A stretch of 64,000 nucleotides of DNA from Nanobdellota archaeon (GTDB taxonomy: Archaea > Aenigmatarchaeota > Aenigmatarchaeia > Aenigmatarchaeales > Aenigmatarchaeaceae). The DNA is taken from positions 17,607-81,606 of the forward strand of contig JAHIDZ010000020.1 of the NCBI GenBank assembly GCA_018901755.1. Reading direction: 5' to 3'. The notes beneath the pieces are model-generated. The model did not search any database, had not been told where the DNA came from, and saw nothing but the letters and a program-made list of their open reading frames with translations. Both the position numbers and the translations under genes were made by a program. This document shows, in pieces, positions 33,128 to 41,787 of the stretch (position 1 is the stretch's first letter; the number at the start of each line of letters is the position of its first letter).

Positions 33128-33210
33128 AATTTAATTGTTATTTCTATGTTTATATAACTTGTTATTATGTTAGGCCAAAAACTAACTAAAATAACTCTCG
33201 CTCTAAATTT

Positions 33211-33405
33211 TTATTTTCTTAACAGTGCCTTAAAAGCCTCGCATAAAGCACCGTAAAAAGATAATACTGATAATAAAATTAAATACTTATTATTGGTTTC
33301 AATATAGCCCCATAATGCAAGCAATGATAAAAGCACTAAAAAGTGCAAAAACCAGAATTGTCTTTTTGAAAGTTTGTTTATCATGATAACATATCTCTTA
33401 AACAT
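33211..33405 (-). CDS. Small two-helix membrane protein behind a structured leader
   Basis: 64 residues from ATG 33403-33405 (MFKRYVIMINKLSKRQFW), or 57 from the Met at 33384. Two hydrophobic helices (FLHFLVLLSLLALWGYI and YLILLSVLSFYGALCEAF) and a basic end. The start codon lies 2 bases after the closing stem of the structured RNA at 33407-33503, so that RNA may be its 5' leader. An upstream extension of the frame to 33426 would run into the RNA stem and is rejected. Confidence 0.6.
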   Translation of the reverse strand: MFKRYVIMINKLSKRQFWFLHFLVLLSLLALWGYIETNNKYLILLSVLSFYGALCEAFKALLRK

Positions 33406-33406
33406 G

Positions 33407-33503
33407 GTGTTCAGTTTAAGGCCCAAACATCACCTTGCCGAAGCAAAGCTGAATTTCGATCCGAAGATCTACATCCCGACATCTGGATTATCCTCCTGAA
33501 CAC
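33407..33503 (-). ncRNA. Structured RNA candidate (free ncRNA or cis-regulatory leader)
   Basis: The ends form a perfect 8-bp stem GTGTTCAG/CTGAACAC (arms 33496-33503 and 33407-33414). Inside, on the minus strand, are three hairpins: AUCC/GGAU, GAUC-UUCG-GAUC and CUUUGC-UUCG-GCAAGG. Both C(UUCG)G tetraloops are present only on the minus-strand transcript. A TATA-like GCTTTATAA near 33527-33535 predicts a start at ~33505, right at the stem. It lacks tRNA D- and T-arms. A start codon 2 bases beyond allows a riboswitch-like role. Confidence 0.6.
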
Positions 33504-33525
33504 TGATAATAATTATATTTTTCTA

Positions 33526-33536
33526 CATTATAAAGC
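33526..33536 (-). promoter_or_regulatory. TATA element for the structured RNA
   Basis: Minus-strand sequence GCTTTATAATG lies about 24-28 nt before the first base of the closing stem at 33503, the normal archaeal TATA-to-start distance. Confidence 0.5.
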
Positions 33537-33669
33537 TTGCAAATAACTGCCACTTTAAATTTATATTAAGCAACCGAGTCGCACTTCTAATCAGTGTGAG
33601 TAAACACTGAAAAACGTTCAAGTGAGAACAATGATAAATCCAGATTCATTCATACACGATACAATAGAA
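33537..33669. other. Intergenic stretch, no gene seen
   Basis: 130 bases between the RNA promoter and the S6e stop. A hairpin CAGTG/CACTG lies at about 33592-33609 and could end S6e transcription. A plus-strand TTTAAATTTATATTAAG box near 33553 is followed by no ORF. Confidence 0.35.
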
Positions 33670-34104
33670 TTACTCTTTAGTCTCTGCAGGCTTTTCCTTT
33701 GGCGGTATTCCTAATATCATTGCAACATCGCCTTCTCCTTCTACAATTTTGCAGTTGACTTGCATTATATCTTCAGAAACAGTATTTCCTCGTATATATT
33801 TTCTTTTTCTCATTCCACTAACTTTAAAGAATTTCATCTTCCCTTTAACTTTCTTCATTTTTCCTCCTCTAAAGCCAACGCCTTTGGTTAAAAGAGCTTT
33901 TATTCTAGCAGAACCATCTAAATCTTTTCTCATTGGAAATCCTTCTTTATCTGATCCACCAGTTACTTCTAAAGAAAATCCATTTAATCCAACCGTAGAA
34001 CCATCAAATTTATCTCCTATTTTCATTCCAACTAAAGAAGGTATATCTTTCTCTATCTGATATGATTTTTTAGTTTTCGGTTCGCTTATTACTATTTTAG
34101 TCAT
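33670..34104 (-). CDS. rps6e: Small-subunit ribosomal protein S6e
   Basis: 144 residues. The S6e pattern is clear: KIVISEPKTKKSYQIEKD, GMKIGDKFDGSTVGLNGFSL, VTGGSDKEGFPMRKDLDG and the basic GVGFRGGKMKKVKGKMKFFK. The C-terminal ~40 residues are a short archaeal tail. S6e lies between aIF2 gamma and aIF5B, consistent with their frequent linkage in archaea. Confidence 0.96.
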   Translation of the reverse strand: MTKIVISEPKTKKSYQIEKDIPSLVGMKIGDKFDGSTVGLNGFSLEVTGGSDKEGFPMRKDLDGSARIKALLTKGVGFRGGKMKKVKGKMKFFKVSGMRKRKYIRGNTVSEDIMQVNCKIVEGEGDVAMILGIPPKEKPAETKE

Positions 34105-34204
34105 GTTCTACACCTCAGTTTTTTGTTGCTAGGCAACCACATTTCCGAGTTTATTATAATTAAAATATAAAGTATTTAAAGGTTAATCAAACCAATTCTA
34201 TTCT

Positions 34205-34921
34205 ATGAGATTCTGGGAAATTGACTTTATGCGTGGAATAGCGATAATCTTAATGGTTATTTTCAATTGGTCCTACACACTCAAATATTTTAATATATTT
34301 ATTCCGCAGGCAGGATGGATATTTTGGTTTCTATTTCCGAGATTCATTGCAGGTTTGTTTATTTTCATAGCTGGAATATCACTTGTTCTAAGCTACAACC
34401 ATATTGGAAATATTAAACTTTTCAATCAAAAAAACATTAAACGCGGATTGAAAATATTTGGTCTTGGATTACTAGTAACATTTGTCACATGGTTGCTGTT
34501 TCCAAACGAATTCATAATATTTGGTATATTACATCTTATCGGGCTATCAATAATTCTCGCTCTTCCATTTATGAAATTCAAAAAATTAAATTTAATACTT
34601 GGAAGTGTTATATTTACAATCGGTTTAATTCTCCAGAACTTCACATTTGATTTTCCATGGCTATTGTGGTTAGGATTCTATCCAACAAATATGGTTACAT
34701 TCGATTACTTCCCTCTACTGCCTTGGTTTGGTATCATTTTAATTGGAATATATTTTGGAAAACTTTTATACAAAAATAATAAAAGAACTTTCAAAATATC
34801 AGATCTATCAAATTACCTAAATATTAAATTCGTCAGTTTTCTAGGAAAGAATTCATTATTAATTTATCTAATGCATCAACCACTACTAATCTTAATTTTA
34901 TTTCTTCTTGGTTTCTTGTAA
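34205..34921 (+). CDS. Multipass membrane protein, DUF1624/acyltransferase-like
   Basis: 238 residues, seven or so hydrophobic helices. The N-terminus RFWEIDFMRGIAIILMVIFNW with Arg-Gly after the first polar stretch, the FIFIAGISLVLSYN loop and the C-terminal YLMHQPLLILI match the heparan-glucosaminide N-acetyltransferase-like DUF1624 family. A role in sugar acylation is possible but not shown. It converges with aIF5B, overlapping by 24 bases. Confidence 0.8.
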   Translation: MRFWEIDFMRGIAIILMVIFNWSYTLKYFNIFIPQAGWIFWFLFPRFIAGLFIFIAGISLVLSYNHIGNIKLFNQKNIKRGLKIFGLGLLVTFVTWLLFPNEFIIFGILHLIGLSIILALPFMKFKKLNLILGSVIFTIGLILQNFTFDFPWLLWLGFYPTNMVTFDYFPLLPWFGIILIGIYFGKLLYKNNKRTFKISDLSNYLNIKFVSFLGKNSLLIYLMHQPLLILILFLLGFL

Positions 34922-36634
34922 CGATTTAGCTAATTCCGCTTCTGCATACATACCAAGTTCTTCAAGAATTTTAATATTATCCTTTGTTACTACCGTTGAT
35001 AGTTCATCATTTTCTTTTATTTGTCGCCCCATTGTAGGACCATCAATAGATACAGCTACTCGTTCACCACGTTTAGCTTCTGTTACAGAAACATTCTCAG
35101 ACTGTAATGCTTTGACAAATCCTATTTCTTTACCGTTTTTCTGTAATTTCGCACCAGATCTTAGTAGTCCATCAATAATTTCAACTCCTACTACTACAGG
35201 GTCGGTTGCATGGAATACCATACCTCTTAACAATTTAATTTTAGCAGGCATTGTTATTTGAGATAATTTTTCTTCTTTTATTTTTTCATATTCTTTCTTC
35301 AAAAATACATCATAATCATCAAACAGTTTGTAAATAATGTCACTTTTTATTATTTTAACGTTTCTATCTTTTGATTCCTTATCTATATCTGAATCTAAAG
35401 AAACATTAAATGCAATAATTACTTTTCTTAAAGGATCTTTAACTGATTCCACTTCAAGAATATCTCTTCTCAATATGTTACCTACTTCAGCTCTCTTGAT
35501 TGGAATATTTTTTTGTTTTAAAATATGAATTAATGCTTCAAGACTACCAAGATTATCTGCTTTAATTATAACACCATCTCCGTCTGATTCAAATTCAATA
35601 TGTTCAACAGATTCCATTAAATCTTTCTTCACAAATTCTATATCTTTCTCATCAGAAACAGCTGCTATAGGACTACCTGCTACTGCTTTTTCTAAACCAG
35701 GTGCACTTATTTTTATTCCAGCTGCGGCAGAAACATGATCTATCGGTTCAAATTGCCTTTCAACGCGCATTTCTCTTAGAGCTGGTGGTTTTAACAATGC
35801 TTTAATCTTTGTAACTATCGGTTCCTTACCACCAATAATTAACCAGTCGCCTTTGTTTATTTCACCATCAAAAAGAATAACATCAATTGTCATTCCTAAT
35901 CCTTTAACTTCTTTAACTTCTAGTATAGATCCTCGTCCGGTTCCTTCGGTTATCTCTAATTCTTTTTTCAAAAACTGCTGTGATAAACCCGTAAGAATCA
36001 TAAGTAATTCAGGCACACCCTCACCAGTTATCCCAGAAACTGGAATCATAGCCACAGTCTTTTTAAAATCTTCAACCTTGTCATAGCGTTCTGCTTCAAA
36101 ACCACGCTCTGATAATTGCCCGACTAATTTATAATGCAATTCATCGAAACGCTGTCTTACCCATTCTGGTTGTTTATTATACGATTCAACAAATGTATCA
36201 TCCTCATGTTTTGTCCAACCTTCAATTCTATCTAATTTAGTTTCAGCTACAAGAAAAGGTGTTTTAAATTGTTTCAAAAATTCCAATGATTCGTCTGTTT
36301 GAGGTTTGAATCCTTCATTAATATCAACAATAAGAATTGCTATATCTGCGCAGCTTCCGCCACGTTTACGCAACGATGTAAAAGCCGCGTGTCCCGGCGT
36401 ATCAATAATCAACAGACCGGGTATTGTAATTTCAATATGCAACTTCTCTAACAAATTTCCAACGACTTTTTTAACAGTTTCTATCGGAATCTGCGTCGCG
36501 CCGATAGCTTGAGTTATTCCGCCTGCCTCTTTATCTACGACTAACGTCTCTCTAATCTTGTCTAGCAAAGTCGTCTTTCCATGGTCAACATGACCGAGCA
36601 CGCATACTACCGGCTGTCTTATCATACCAATCAA
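34898..36634 (-). CDS. infB: Translation initiation factor aIF5B
   Basis: 578 residues. The GTPase at the N-terminus: G1 VLGHVDHGKTTLLDKIRE (uninterrupted here, unlike aIF2 gamma), switch region GGITQAIGATQIP, G3 IIDTPGHAAFTSLRKRG, G4 AETKLDRI. Domains II-IV follow; the C-terminal helix ending AELAKSLQE is shorter than in eukaryotes. It promotes subunit joining. The start could also be the third Met (MIRQPVVCVLG). Overlaps the DUF1624 gene at its 3' end. Confidence 0.97.
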   Translation of the reverse strand: MIGMIRQPVVCVLGHVDHGKTTLLDKIRETLVVDKEAGGITQAIGATQIPIETVKKVVGNLLEKLHIEITIPGLLIIDTPGHAAFTSLRKRGGSCADIAILIVDINEGFKPQTDESLEFLKQFKTPFLVAETKLDRIEGWTKHEDDTFVESYNKQPEWVRQRFDELHYKLVGQLSERGFEAERYDKVEDFKKTVAMIPVSGITGEGVPELLMILTGLSQQFLKKELEITEGTGRGSILEVKEVKGLGMTIDVILFDGEINKGDWLIIGGKEPIVTKIKALLKPPALREMRVERQFEPIDHVSAAAGIKISAPGLEKAVAGSPIAAVSDEKDIEFVKKDLMESVEHIEFESDGDGVIIKADNLGSLEALIHILKQKNIPIKRAEVGNILRRDILEVESVKDPLRKVIIAFNVSLDSDIDKESKDRNVKIIKSDIIYKLFDDYDVFLKKEYEKIKEEKLSQITMPAKIKLLRGMVFHATDPVVVGVEIIDGLLRSGAKLQKNGKEIGFVKALQSENVSVTEAKRGERVAVSIDGPTMGRQIKENDELSTVVTKDNIKILEELGMYAEAELAKSLQETKKK

Positions 36635-36690
36635 TTAGTAATAGAAGTATTTAATAATTTACATATGAAATTTCTATAAATTTTTAACTA

Positions 36691-37839
36691 TTATTCAAGC
36701 TCTACTGAGTGTACTCCGGCCTTTGAGATTTTTATTTCCACTATTTCTAAACCATGTTTTTTCCATTCCTGTTCTATTTTTTTGTTTGTATTCTGATCAA
36801 AACTTACTGCGATTGCGCAATCTCCTCCTCCTGCGCCTGAAAATTTTCCAGCAGCTCCAAATATTTGAGCAATATCTGATATTAACGCAAGTTCCTTTGT
36901 TTCAAAATTATTTCGAGATTCCAAACTCAATTGTTGTAAAGCTTTTCTATTTGCATTTAATAGTGCAACTATTTTTTCTGTTTCATTTGCCTCCATTGCT
37001 CCAATCAGTTGCTGTGTTATTTCTTTTATATCATTAATTATTTTCCAATATTTTTCCATTTGAGTTTCTTTGAAAGAATTCAGTTTTAAAACCAATTCCT
37101 TCGTTGATGCGCTATATCCGGTATAACAAACACTTAAATTAAAATTATTAGGTAAAACCAATTCTTCTACAGAAAAGGCTGGCCATTCACAATCCATTAT
37201 TTCTGATAATTTTTTTCCAGAATTTATTTCTGATATTAACCAATTCGGATCAAATCTTTTATAAACAATTACACCTCCGAATGTTGCAGATGCTATATCA
37301 AAGGCGCTTCCAATTTTTCCCTGAGCGAGATAATGTGCAGTTGAAGCAATTTTATAAATCAGTTCTTTTTGTTTTTTTTCTTCAATGCCTATTCCATGAA
37401 ATTTAAGAAGTGCGGCAACTATTGCCGAACTCACTGCAGCGCTACTACCGAAACCAATTTTTTCTCCCTTACCAGTTTTAGCTATTGCTTGAGAAGAATC
37501 AGTTTCTATAATAAAATTTCTTATTTTCTTGCCTTTTTGAATAAGATATTGAAGCGTTATTTCTATTGCCTTTTCGCTTACGCAGATTTTAGTTTTCTCT
37601 TCTTGATTTAATGTTTTCTTCCAATTTAATTTTGTTCCGTCAAACTCTGCTTCGATATTAATCAATCCAATATCTGGTGCATTGAGTATTATTTTTTGAT
37701 TTTCTTCAATACTTGCAGAACAATATCTATCAACAGCCATTACTATGCATGGACACCCTACTTCCAAAACACTCCATTCTCCAGACAACATTAATTTCCC
37801 AGGCGCAGAAATTTTCAACAAATTATCACATATCCTCAA
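36691..37839 (-). CDS. Phosphomevalonate kinase, GHMP family
   Basis: 382 residues. GHMP motifs: KISAPGKLMLSGEWSVLE at the N-terminus, KIGFGSSAAVSSAIVAALL near residue 125 (phosphate loop) and GAAGKFSGAGGGDCAIAV near the C-terminus. Best fit is the eukaryote/bacterial (ERG8-like) phosphomevalonate kinase, not the archaeal dehydratase route. The start is uncommon: TTG at 37837-37839 is the likely initiator, 14 bases inside the preceding mvaD frame. Operon order is mevalonate kinase, decarboxylase, then this gene. Confidence 0.85.
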   Translation of the reverse strand: MRICDNLLKISAPGKLMLSGEWSVLEVGCPCIVMAVDRYCSASIEENQKIILNAPDIGLINIEAEFDGTKLNWKKTLNQEEKTKICVSEKAIEITLQYLIQKGKKIRNFIIETDSSQAIAKTGKGEKIGFGSSAAVSSAIVAALLKFHGIGIEEKKQKELIYKIASTAHYLAQGKIGSAFDIASATFGGVIVYKRFDPNWLISEINSGKKLSEIMDCEWPAFSVEELVLPNNFNLSVCYTGYSASTKELVLKLNSFKETQMEKYWKIINDIKEITQQLIGAMEANETEKIVALLNANRKALQQLSLESRNNFETKELALISDIAQIFGAAGKFSGAGGGDCAIAVSFDQNTNKKIEQEWKKHGLEIVEIKISKAGVHSVELE

Positions 37840-38940
37840 CTTTTATTTTTTCGGTTTTCTCATCAAAAATAGCTTTTCTTGGTTTGCCTGTTCTGTAATC
37901 AATCAATGCTTCTTTTTCATCTGTTAAAATTTTTGGTCCATCTCCTACCCTACAAATCATTATCTTTTGAACACCTTCAATACCTTGCAACATTTTCTGT
38001 ACTCTTGCAACATTTTCTGTACTCTTGCAACATTTTCTGCTGTAGTATAGATATGTACATTCGGTCCAGCATCAAAGGTATATGCTGCGATTATCTTTCC
38101 CTCTATACTATTCAATTCATGCACTGCATAAATTATTTCTCTAGAAATATTATTTAGATACATTATCGGTGGCCATGTATCAAGCATTACTGCATGCATA
38201 TCACTACTTTCTCTCATTGTTATCTCGCCGAATTTTTGAAAATCTTTCGCAATAACAGCTTTCTTCATTTCTTCAATTACTTTTTCAATATATTGCATTC
38301 TTGCTGGATATAAAAAACTTGTTGCAATTGTCTGTTTCATGCCTGCTCTACTGCTTATTTTCTTTTTTCCAGCATCGACAATTCCTATCACATTCCTTAA
38401 TTCTGGCCAGTGCGAAGCAGGCGCAATTTGAACTGCGATTGAATCTGAACCATCATCTTTCTCACCTTTTCTCCATTCTACAAAACCACCCAAAACACTT
38501 CTTGATGCACTACCTGAACCAATTCTTGCAAAAATAGATGTCTCGCTTCCTGAAAGATTCAAATCAGCTGCCTTTAGCGTAGCAATAGCCAATGCCGCTA
38601 AACCAGCAGCACTACTTGCAAAACCAGCTGCAGTTGGAAAACAATTAATTGAAACGATAAGAGCTTTTTCATTTATTTCTGCCCTTTTTCTTATAATATC
38701 CAATTGTTTCATTCTTTCAGCAATTTCTTTTTCTTTTAGATCCATTTTTTTCCCATTAAGCCAAAATTCATCTTCCTTTAAATCCTGAAGAAACATTACT
38801 GTTGTTCTTGTTTTCAGTTGTTCGTCCATTGTGAAACTCAAACTGCTGTTCTTTGGAAGTATCAATTCATCATCTCTTTTTCCCCAATATTTTATCACAG
38901 CAATATTTGCTGTTGCCTCACAGGTTGCAATTCCTTTCAT
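37826..38940 (-). CDS. mvaD: Diphosphomevalonate decarboxylase, C-terminus frameshifted by a 20-bp tandem repeat
   Basis: The N-terminal frame (37960-38940, 326 residues) shows ANIAVIKYWGKRDDELILP, NCFPTAAGFASSAAGLAALA and DAGPNVHIYTT, all decarboxylase motifs. Then three copies of a 20-bp unit (37984-38039) shift the frame and end the protein early. Deleting one unit reads on into an intact tail: IEGVQKIMICRVGDGPKILT through VEDM at 37826, which is what homologues have. As given, that tail is a separate 44-codon ORF (37826-37960) starting ATG overlapping TAA. This is either phase variation, a recent mutation or a sequence error. Confidence 0.85.
37984..38039. repeat. 20-bp tandem repeat in mvaD
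   Basis: Minus strand: CAGAAAATGTTGCAAGAGTA, the same again, then its first 16 bases. The unit of 20 is not a multiple of three, so each copy gained or lost shifts the reading frame. Confidence 0.95.
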
Positions 38941-39936
38941 TTAATCGCCTCCAATTTTTGTTTTCTTGCAATTGAAACCGACATTTTCAAGTGAATTTGC
39001 AACATTCTGTTGTAGCTCTTCTCCCGGTGTAAGTATTAGCATTAGTCCCCCTCTACCAGTCCCTGTTAATTTAGCACCGAATGCATTTGCTTCTAATGCT
39101 ATCTTTTGCATTTTATCAAGTTCTTTACAGGAAACGGTTATTTCTTGTAATAATTCATGATTTTTATTCATCAGTTCTCCTAAGATTTTCCAGTTTCCAT
39201 TTTCTAAAGCAGGAAGCGCCGAATGAAAAACATTTTTATAATTTTCAAATACTTTTTCAACCATTTCTGGATTCTTATCCTTCAATATCTTTACATCCTT
39301 AACAACTATCTTTGTTTCTTGCGTTATTCCAGAATTTGCTAAAACAATTTCAACTGATTGTTTTATTTTCATACGCTCTATTTTATTTAATCCACCATGT
39401 AAATTTTTTTCAAAAGTTATAAGACCACCAAATACGGCACAGGTATTATCTATTCCAGATGGTGTACCCGAGCCTGCTTCTTCGGCAATATAAGCTGCTC
39501 CATTTATTTGTTCATCGGTCATATTCAAATCAAGTAGTTGATTCAAAGCTCTGGAAATACTTGCAGCAAGTGCAGCACTCGCCCCAATACCAGATGCACA
39601 AACGAGATTTCCAGAAAGTGTAATCTTTATCGGATTTATTTTAGTATCTATTTTGAAATGTTTTAACAATGCATTAAGTTGTCTTTGTATTTCATCTCTC
39701 TTTGTCTCTTTATAACCCGGAGTTTCGGGTCTATTATCAATAAATGTCAATCCTTCTGTTCCTATCTCAACAGTTGCTTTTGTATAATCTGTGAGCGCTG
39801 CTGCTATTGCTGGCAAACCATAAACAACAAAGTGTTCGCCGAATAAAATTGTTTTTCCATAACCAATTCCATTTCCATTTCCATTTCCATATGTATCTAT
39901 AGAATGTGCTTCAGACGAAACAGAACTTTCAATCAT
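38941..39936 (-). CDS. mvk: Mevalonate kinase
   Basis: 331 residues. GHMP motifs: GKTILFGEHFVVYGLPAIAA at about residues 28-47, VCASGIGASAALAASISRAL near 112 and GAKLTGTGRGGLMLIL near 290. The segment EEAGSGTPSGIDNTCAVFGG is characteristic of mevalonate kinase. A glycine/asparagine repeat (YGNGNGNGIGYG) marks the N-terminus. First gene of the mevalonate kinase/decarboxylase/phosphomevalonate kinase operon; its stop directly precedes the decarboxylase start. Confidence 0.92.
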   Translation of the reverse strand: MIESSVSSEAHSIDTYGNGNGNGIGYGKTILFGEHFVVYGLPAIAAALTDYTKATVEIGTEGLTFIDNRPETPGYKETKRDEIQRQLNALLKHFKIDTKINPIKITLSGNLVCASGIGASAALAASISRALNQLLDLNMTDEQINGAAYIAEEAGSGTPSGIDNTCAVFGGLITFEKNLHGGLNKIERMKIKQSVEIVLANSGITQETKIVVKDVKILKDKNPEMVEKVFENYKNVFHSALPALENGNWKILGELMNKNHELLQEITVSCKELDKMQKIALEANAFGAKLTGTGRGGLMLILTPGEELQQNVANSLENVGFNCKKTKIGGD

Positions 39937-40006
39937 AATTATTAATGGGCAATAGAACCTTAAATATATATCAGATTATTCTCCTTAAAATGACTATTTT
40001 TAATAA
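39937..40006. promoter_or_regulatory. Promoter region of the mevalonate operon
   Basis: CTTAAATATATATC near 39959-39972 gives a TATA box about 25 bases before the mevalonate kinase start on the minus strand. Confidence 0.4.
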
Positions 40007-40057
40007 TTAACAAAGGCTCTGCAAATCTACTTCACCGAAGAACTTAGCTTTTACGAC
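40007..40057 (-). pseudogene. Duplicated 3' end of the Pop5 gene
   Basis: Minus strand encodes VKAKFFGEVDLQSLC before a TAA. This repeats the C-terminus of the intact Pop5 gene upstream (AAKQKFFGEVDLTNFV) with many synonymous changes. It has no start of its own and is separated from Pop5 by a frame-disrupted segment. Confidence 0.6.
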
Positions 40058-40285
40058 TCATTTTCTGGAAAGAAGCATTGATTATATTTCTTACTAATTC
40101 ATTTATTTCTCTACCAGCATAATCTTCTGGAAATGCTGTAAAATGATATATTACCCCAGGAGATGCTATTCCCATATTTATAGAAACAAATATTTTTTTG
40201 TTCGTCTTTAGTAATAAAATTAATTGATAACCTACCATTTCCATATTCAGTAATTTTAAATAAATTACCAAGAAAATCTTTCTAA
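40044..40285 (-). pseudogene. Frame-disrupted small gene inserted after Pop5
   Basis: Two frames together read as one small protein: DFLGNLFKITEYGNGRLSIN continuing to FITKDEQKNICFYKYGN in one frame, then ASPGVIYHFTAFPEDYAGRE and INELVRNIINASFQKM in another. Neither half begins with a good start codon at its own N-terminus. The segment lies exactly between the intact and the duplicated Pop5 3' ends, so it looks like cargo of an insertion. No family recognised. Confidence 0.5.
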
Positions 40286-40292
40286 ATGCATT

Positions 40293-40679
40293 CTAAACAA
40301 AATTAGTTAAATCTACTTCGCCAAAGAACTTTTGCTTAGCTGCTTTTATTGTTCCAGATACGCCAAGAACTGTTATCATTGCTCTACTGTCTCCAATTCT
40401 TTGAACTAAAGCTAAAGACATTCTTATCTGCTCAACAGACGTGTGAGAACATTTAATTATTCCTATTTGTTTTTCGTCATCATAATTTTTTTTACCCAAC
40501 CAAACACTTGCTTCAGCTACACCCAGCTCGCCTAAGAAGTTTAATAGAGAATGCCATATACTGTTGAATACATCTATAGCAAATATTTTCTTTTCTGAAA
40601 CTACCTGAAATGCTATGTAACGTTTTCTACTTCTCAATGTTGGTGATAGTGGTCTTGGTCGATCATCCAATTTCAACAC
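40293..40679 (-). CDS. rnp2: RNase P protein component 2 (Pop5)
   Basis: 128 residues. PTLRSRKRYIAFQVVSEKKI at the N-terminus matches the Pop5 consensus (LRxRKRYIxFEV), followed by the RRM-like fold with GIIKCSHTSVEQIRMSLALV and FFGEVDL near the end. It binds RNase P RNA with Rpp30, whose gene overlaps it by 17 bases upstream, the usual archaeal order. Its 3' end is duplicated downstream. Confidence 0.92.
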   Translation of the reverse strand: MLKLDDRPRPLSPTLRSRKRYIAFQVVSEKKIFAIDVFNSIWHSLLNFLGELGVAEASVWLGKKNYDDEKQIGIIKCSHTSVEQIRMSLALVQRIGDSRAMITVLGVSGTIKAAKQKFFGEVDLTNFV

Positions 40680-41379
40680 CCTCTGTTATTTTTGTTCCTG
40701 TTAACTTTTTTTTATTATTTTCAATTAACTGTTGTGGGACTAATGATACACATGTAAAAGAATTTTCTAACTCTAATCCAATAACATTTGCTGTTGCCAC
40801 AAGTTTACGTGGATCTCTCATATCCCATATGCTTCTTGCTCCAGAACAAACTATTATAGGAACTTTAAGCTCCTTACATATTCTTGCATTCTTAATCATA
40901 TTTCCAATTGTAACTGATCTTGATCTTCTATATTTGTATAAAATTTCAGAAAAATTAATCTGTATTGCAACATTGTTTTTCCTTGCTTCGTTAAGGCATA
41001 CTTCATCTAAACCATTATCAAATCTGTCTGCTTCAGGATGAGCAAGGATATCTACCTTTGGATTTTCACAAGCAGCCCTATTTATGGCGTATTTTCCACC
41101 AGCAACTATGATTATCTCAACTTCCTCTCTTATCTTATCAATTATTTTCCTTAACTCGGCTGGATCTTCTACATAGATTTTTACGCCCGTATATATCTCT
41201 ACAGCTGTTTCTATCTTAGATATCTGCTCCTTTAAGTGCCGTAGCTTCTCTAATGACTCAAATTTATCACATATAGCTATTCCAGAATAACCCAAGTGTT
41301 CTGCGAACTTAGCTATTTCTGCTATAGTATTCTCTCCATCTGAAAGATTACTATGTATCTCCAGGTCATAAAATCTCAT
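40663..41379 (-). CDS. rnp3: RNase P protein component 3 (Rpp30)
   Basis: 238 residues, TIM-barrel of the PHP type without a full metal site. MRFYDLEIHSNLSDGENTIA, LGYSGIAICDKF, KVDILAHPEADRFDNGLDEV and IQINFSEILY are characteristic. Partner of Pop5, encoded next. Its start lies 24 bases downstream of the Nudix gene stop. Confidence 0.93.
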   Translation of the reverse strand: MRFYDLEIHSNLSDGENTIAEIAKFAEHLGYSGIAICDKFESLEKLRHLKEQISKIETAVEIYTGVKIYVEDPAELRKIIDKIREEVEIIIVAGGKYAINRAACENPKVDILAHPEADRFDNGLDEVCLNEARKNNVAIQINFSEILYKYRRSRSVTIGNMIKNARICKELKVPIIVCSGARSIWDMRDPRKLVATANVIGLELENSFTCVSLVPQQLIENNKKKLTGTKITEGVEIG

Positions 41380-41403
41380 AAATAGAATTTGATTTCAAAG
41401 GTT

Positions 41404-41787
41404 TTAAAGTTTAAGTTTTCTCGGGGCTTCCTTATCAATCTCAGTACTAAGTTTATTGATATCAGATTCCCAGTATACCTCAGATGCTTCTGTTGATTTG
41501 ATTTTTCCTTCAAATTTGTTAACAATAAAATAATGTAATTTTGCTTTCTCCCCATTACTTGTAGTCCAAATATCAGAATGGATGAATTTAGGATTCTTTA
41601 TAATTATTCCTAGTTCTTCTCTCATTTCTCTTATTATACATTCTTCAAGTGTCTCATTAGAATCAAGATGCCCTCCTGGGAAACACACAATTCCTGGGCC
41701 AACCTCATCATCTGATCTTCGTTTCTCAACTAAGAATTTATCTCCCTTTAAAATTATTGCTGTTGTGATATGTACACAGTCGTTCAT
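41404..41787 (-). CDS. Nudix hydrolase
   Basis: 127 residues. Nudix box GGHLDSNETLEECIIREMRE followed by ELGI (G-x5-E-x7-RE-x2-EE-x-G) near residues 38-61. Substrate unknown: a nucleotide pyrophosphatase is most likely. Its start overlaps the stop of the IDI-2-like chimera as ATGA, so it shares the isoprenoid operon. The core lacks the extra helices of type 1 isopentenyl diphosphate isomerase, so I do not call it that. Confidence 0.88.
   Translation of the reverse strand: MNDCVHITTAIILKGDKFLVEKRRSDDEVGPGIVCFPGGHLDSNETLEECIIREMREELGIIIKNPKFIHSDIWTTSNGEKAKLHYFIVNKFEGKIKSTEASEVYWESDINKLSTEIDKEAPRKLKL

Noticed and set aside
33407-33503. Structured RNA as a tRNA (its end reads ...CTGAACACCA)
   Set aside because: No D-arm, no TTCRA T-loop with pairing stem, and no intron arrangement I tried makes a cloverleaf; the CCA is part of the next start codon context.
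37826-37960. Independent 44-residue gene between mvaD and phosphomevalonate kinase
   Set aside because: Its sequence is the missing mvaD C-terminus displaced by the 20-bp repeat, so it is treated as part of mvaD.
41404-41787. Nudix gene as type 1 IPP isomerase replacing broken IDI-2
   Set aside because: It is a minimal MutT-like Nudix protein without the isomerase-specific segments; only the operon position suggests it.
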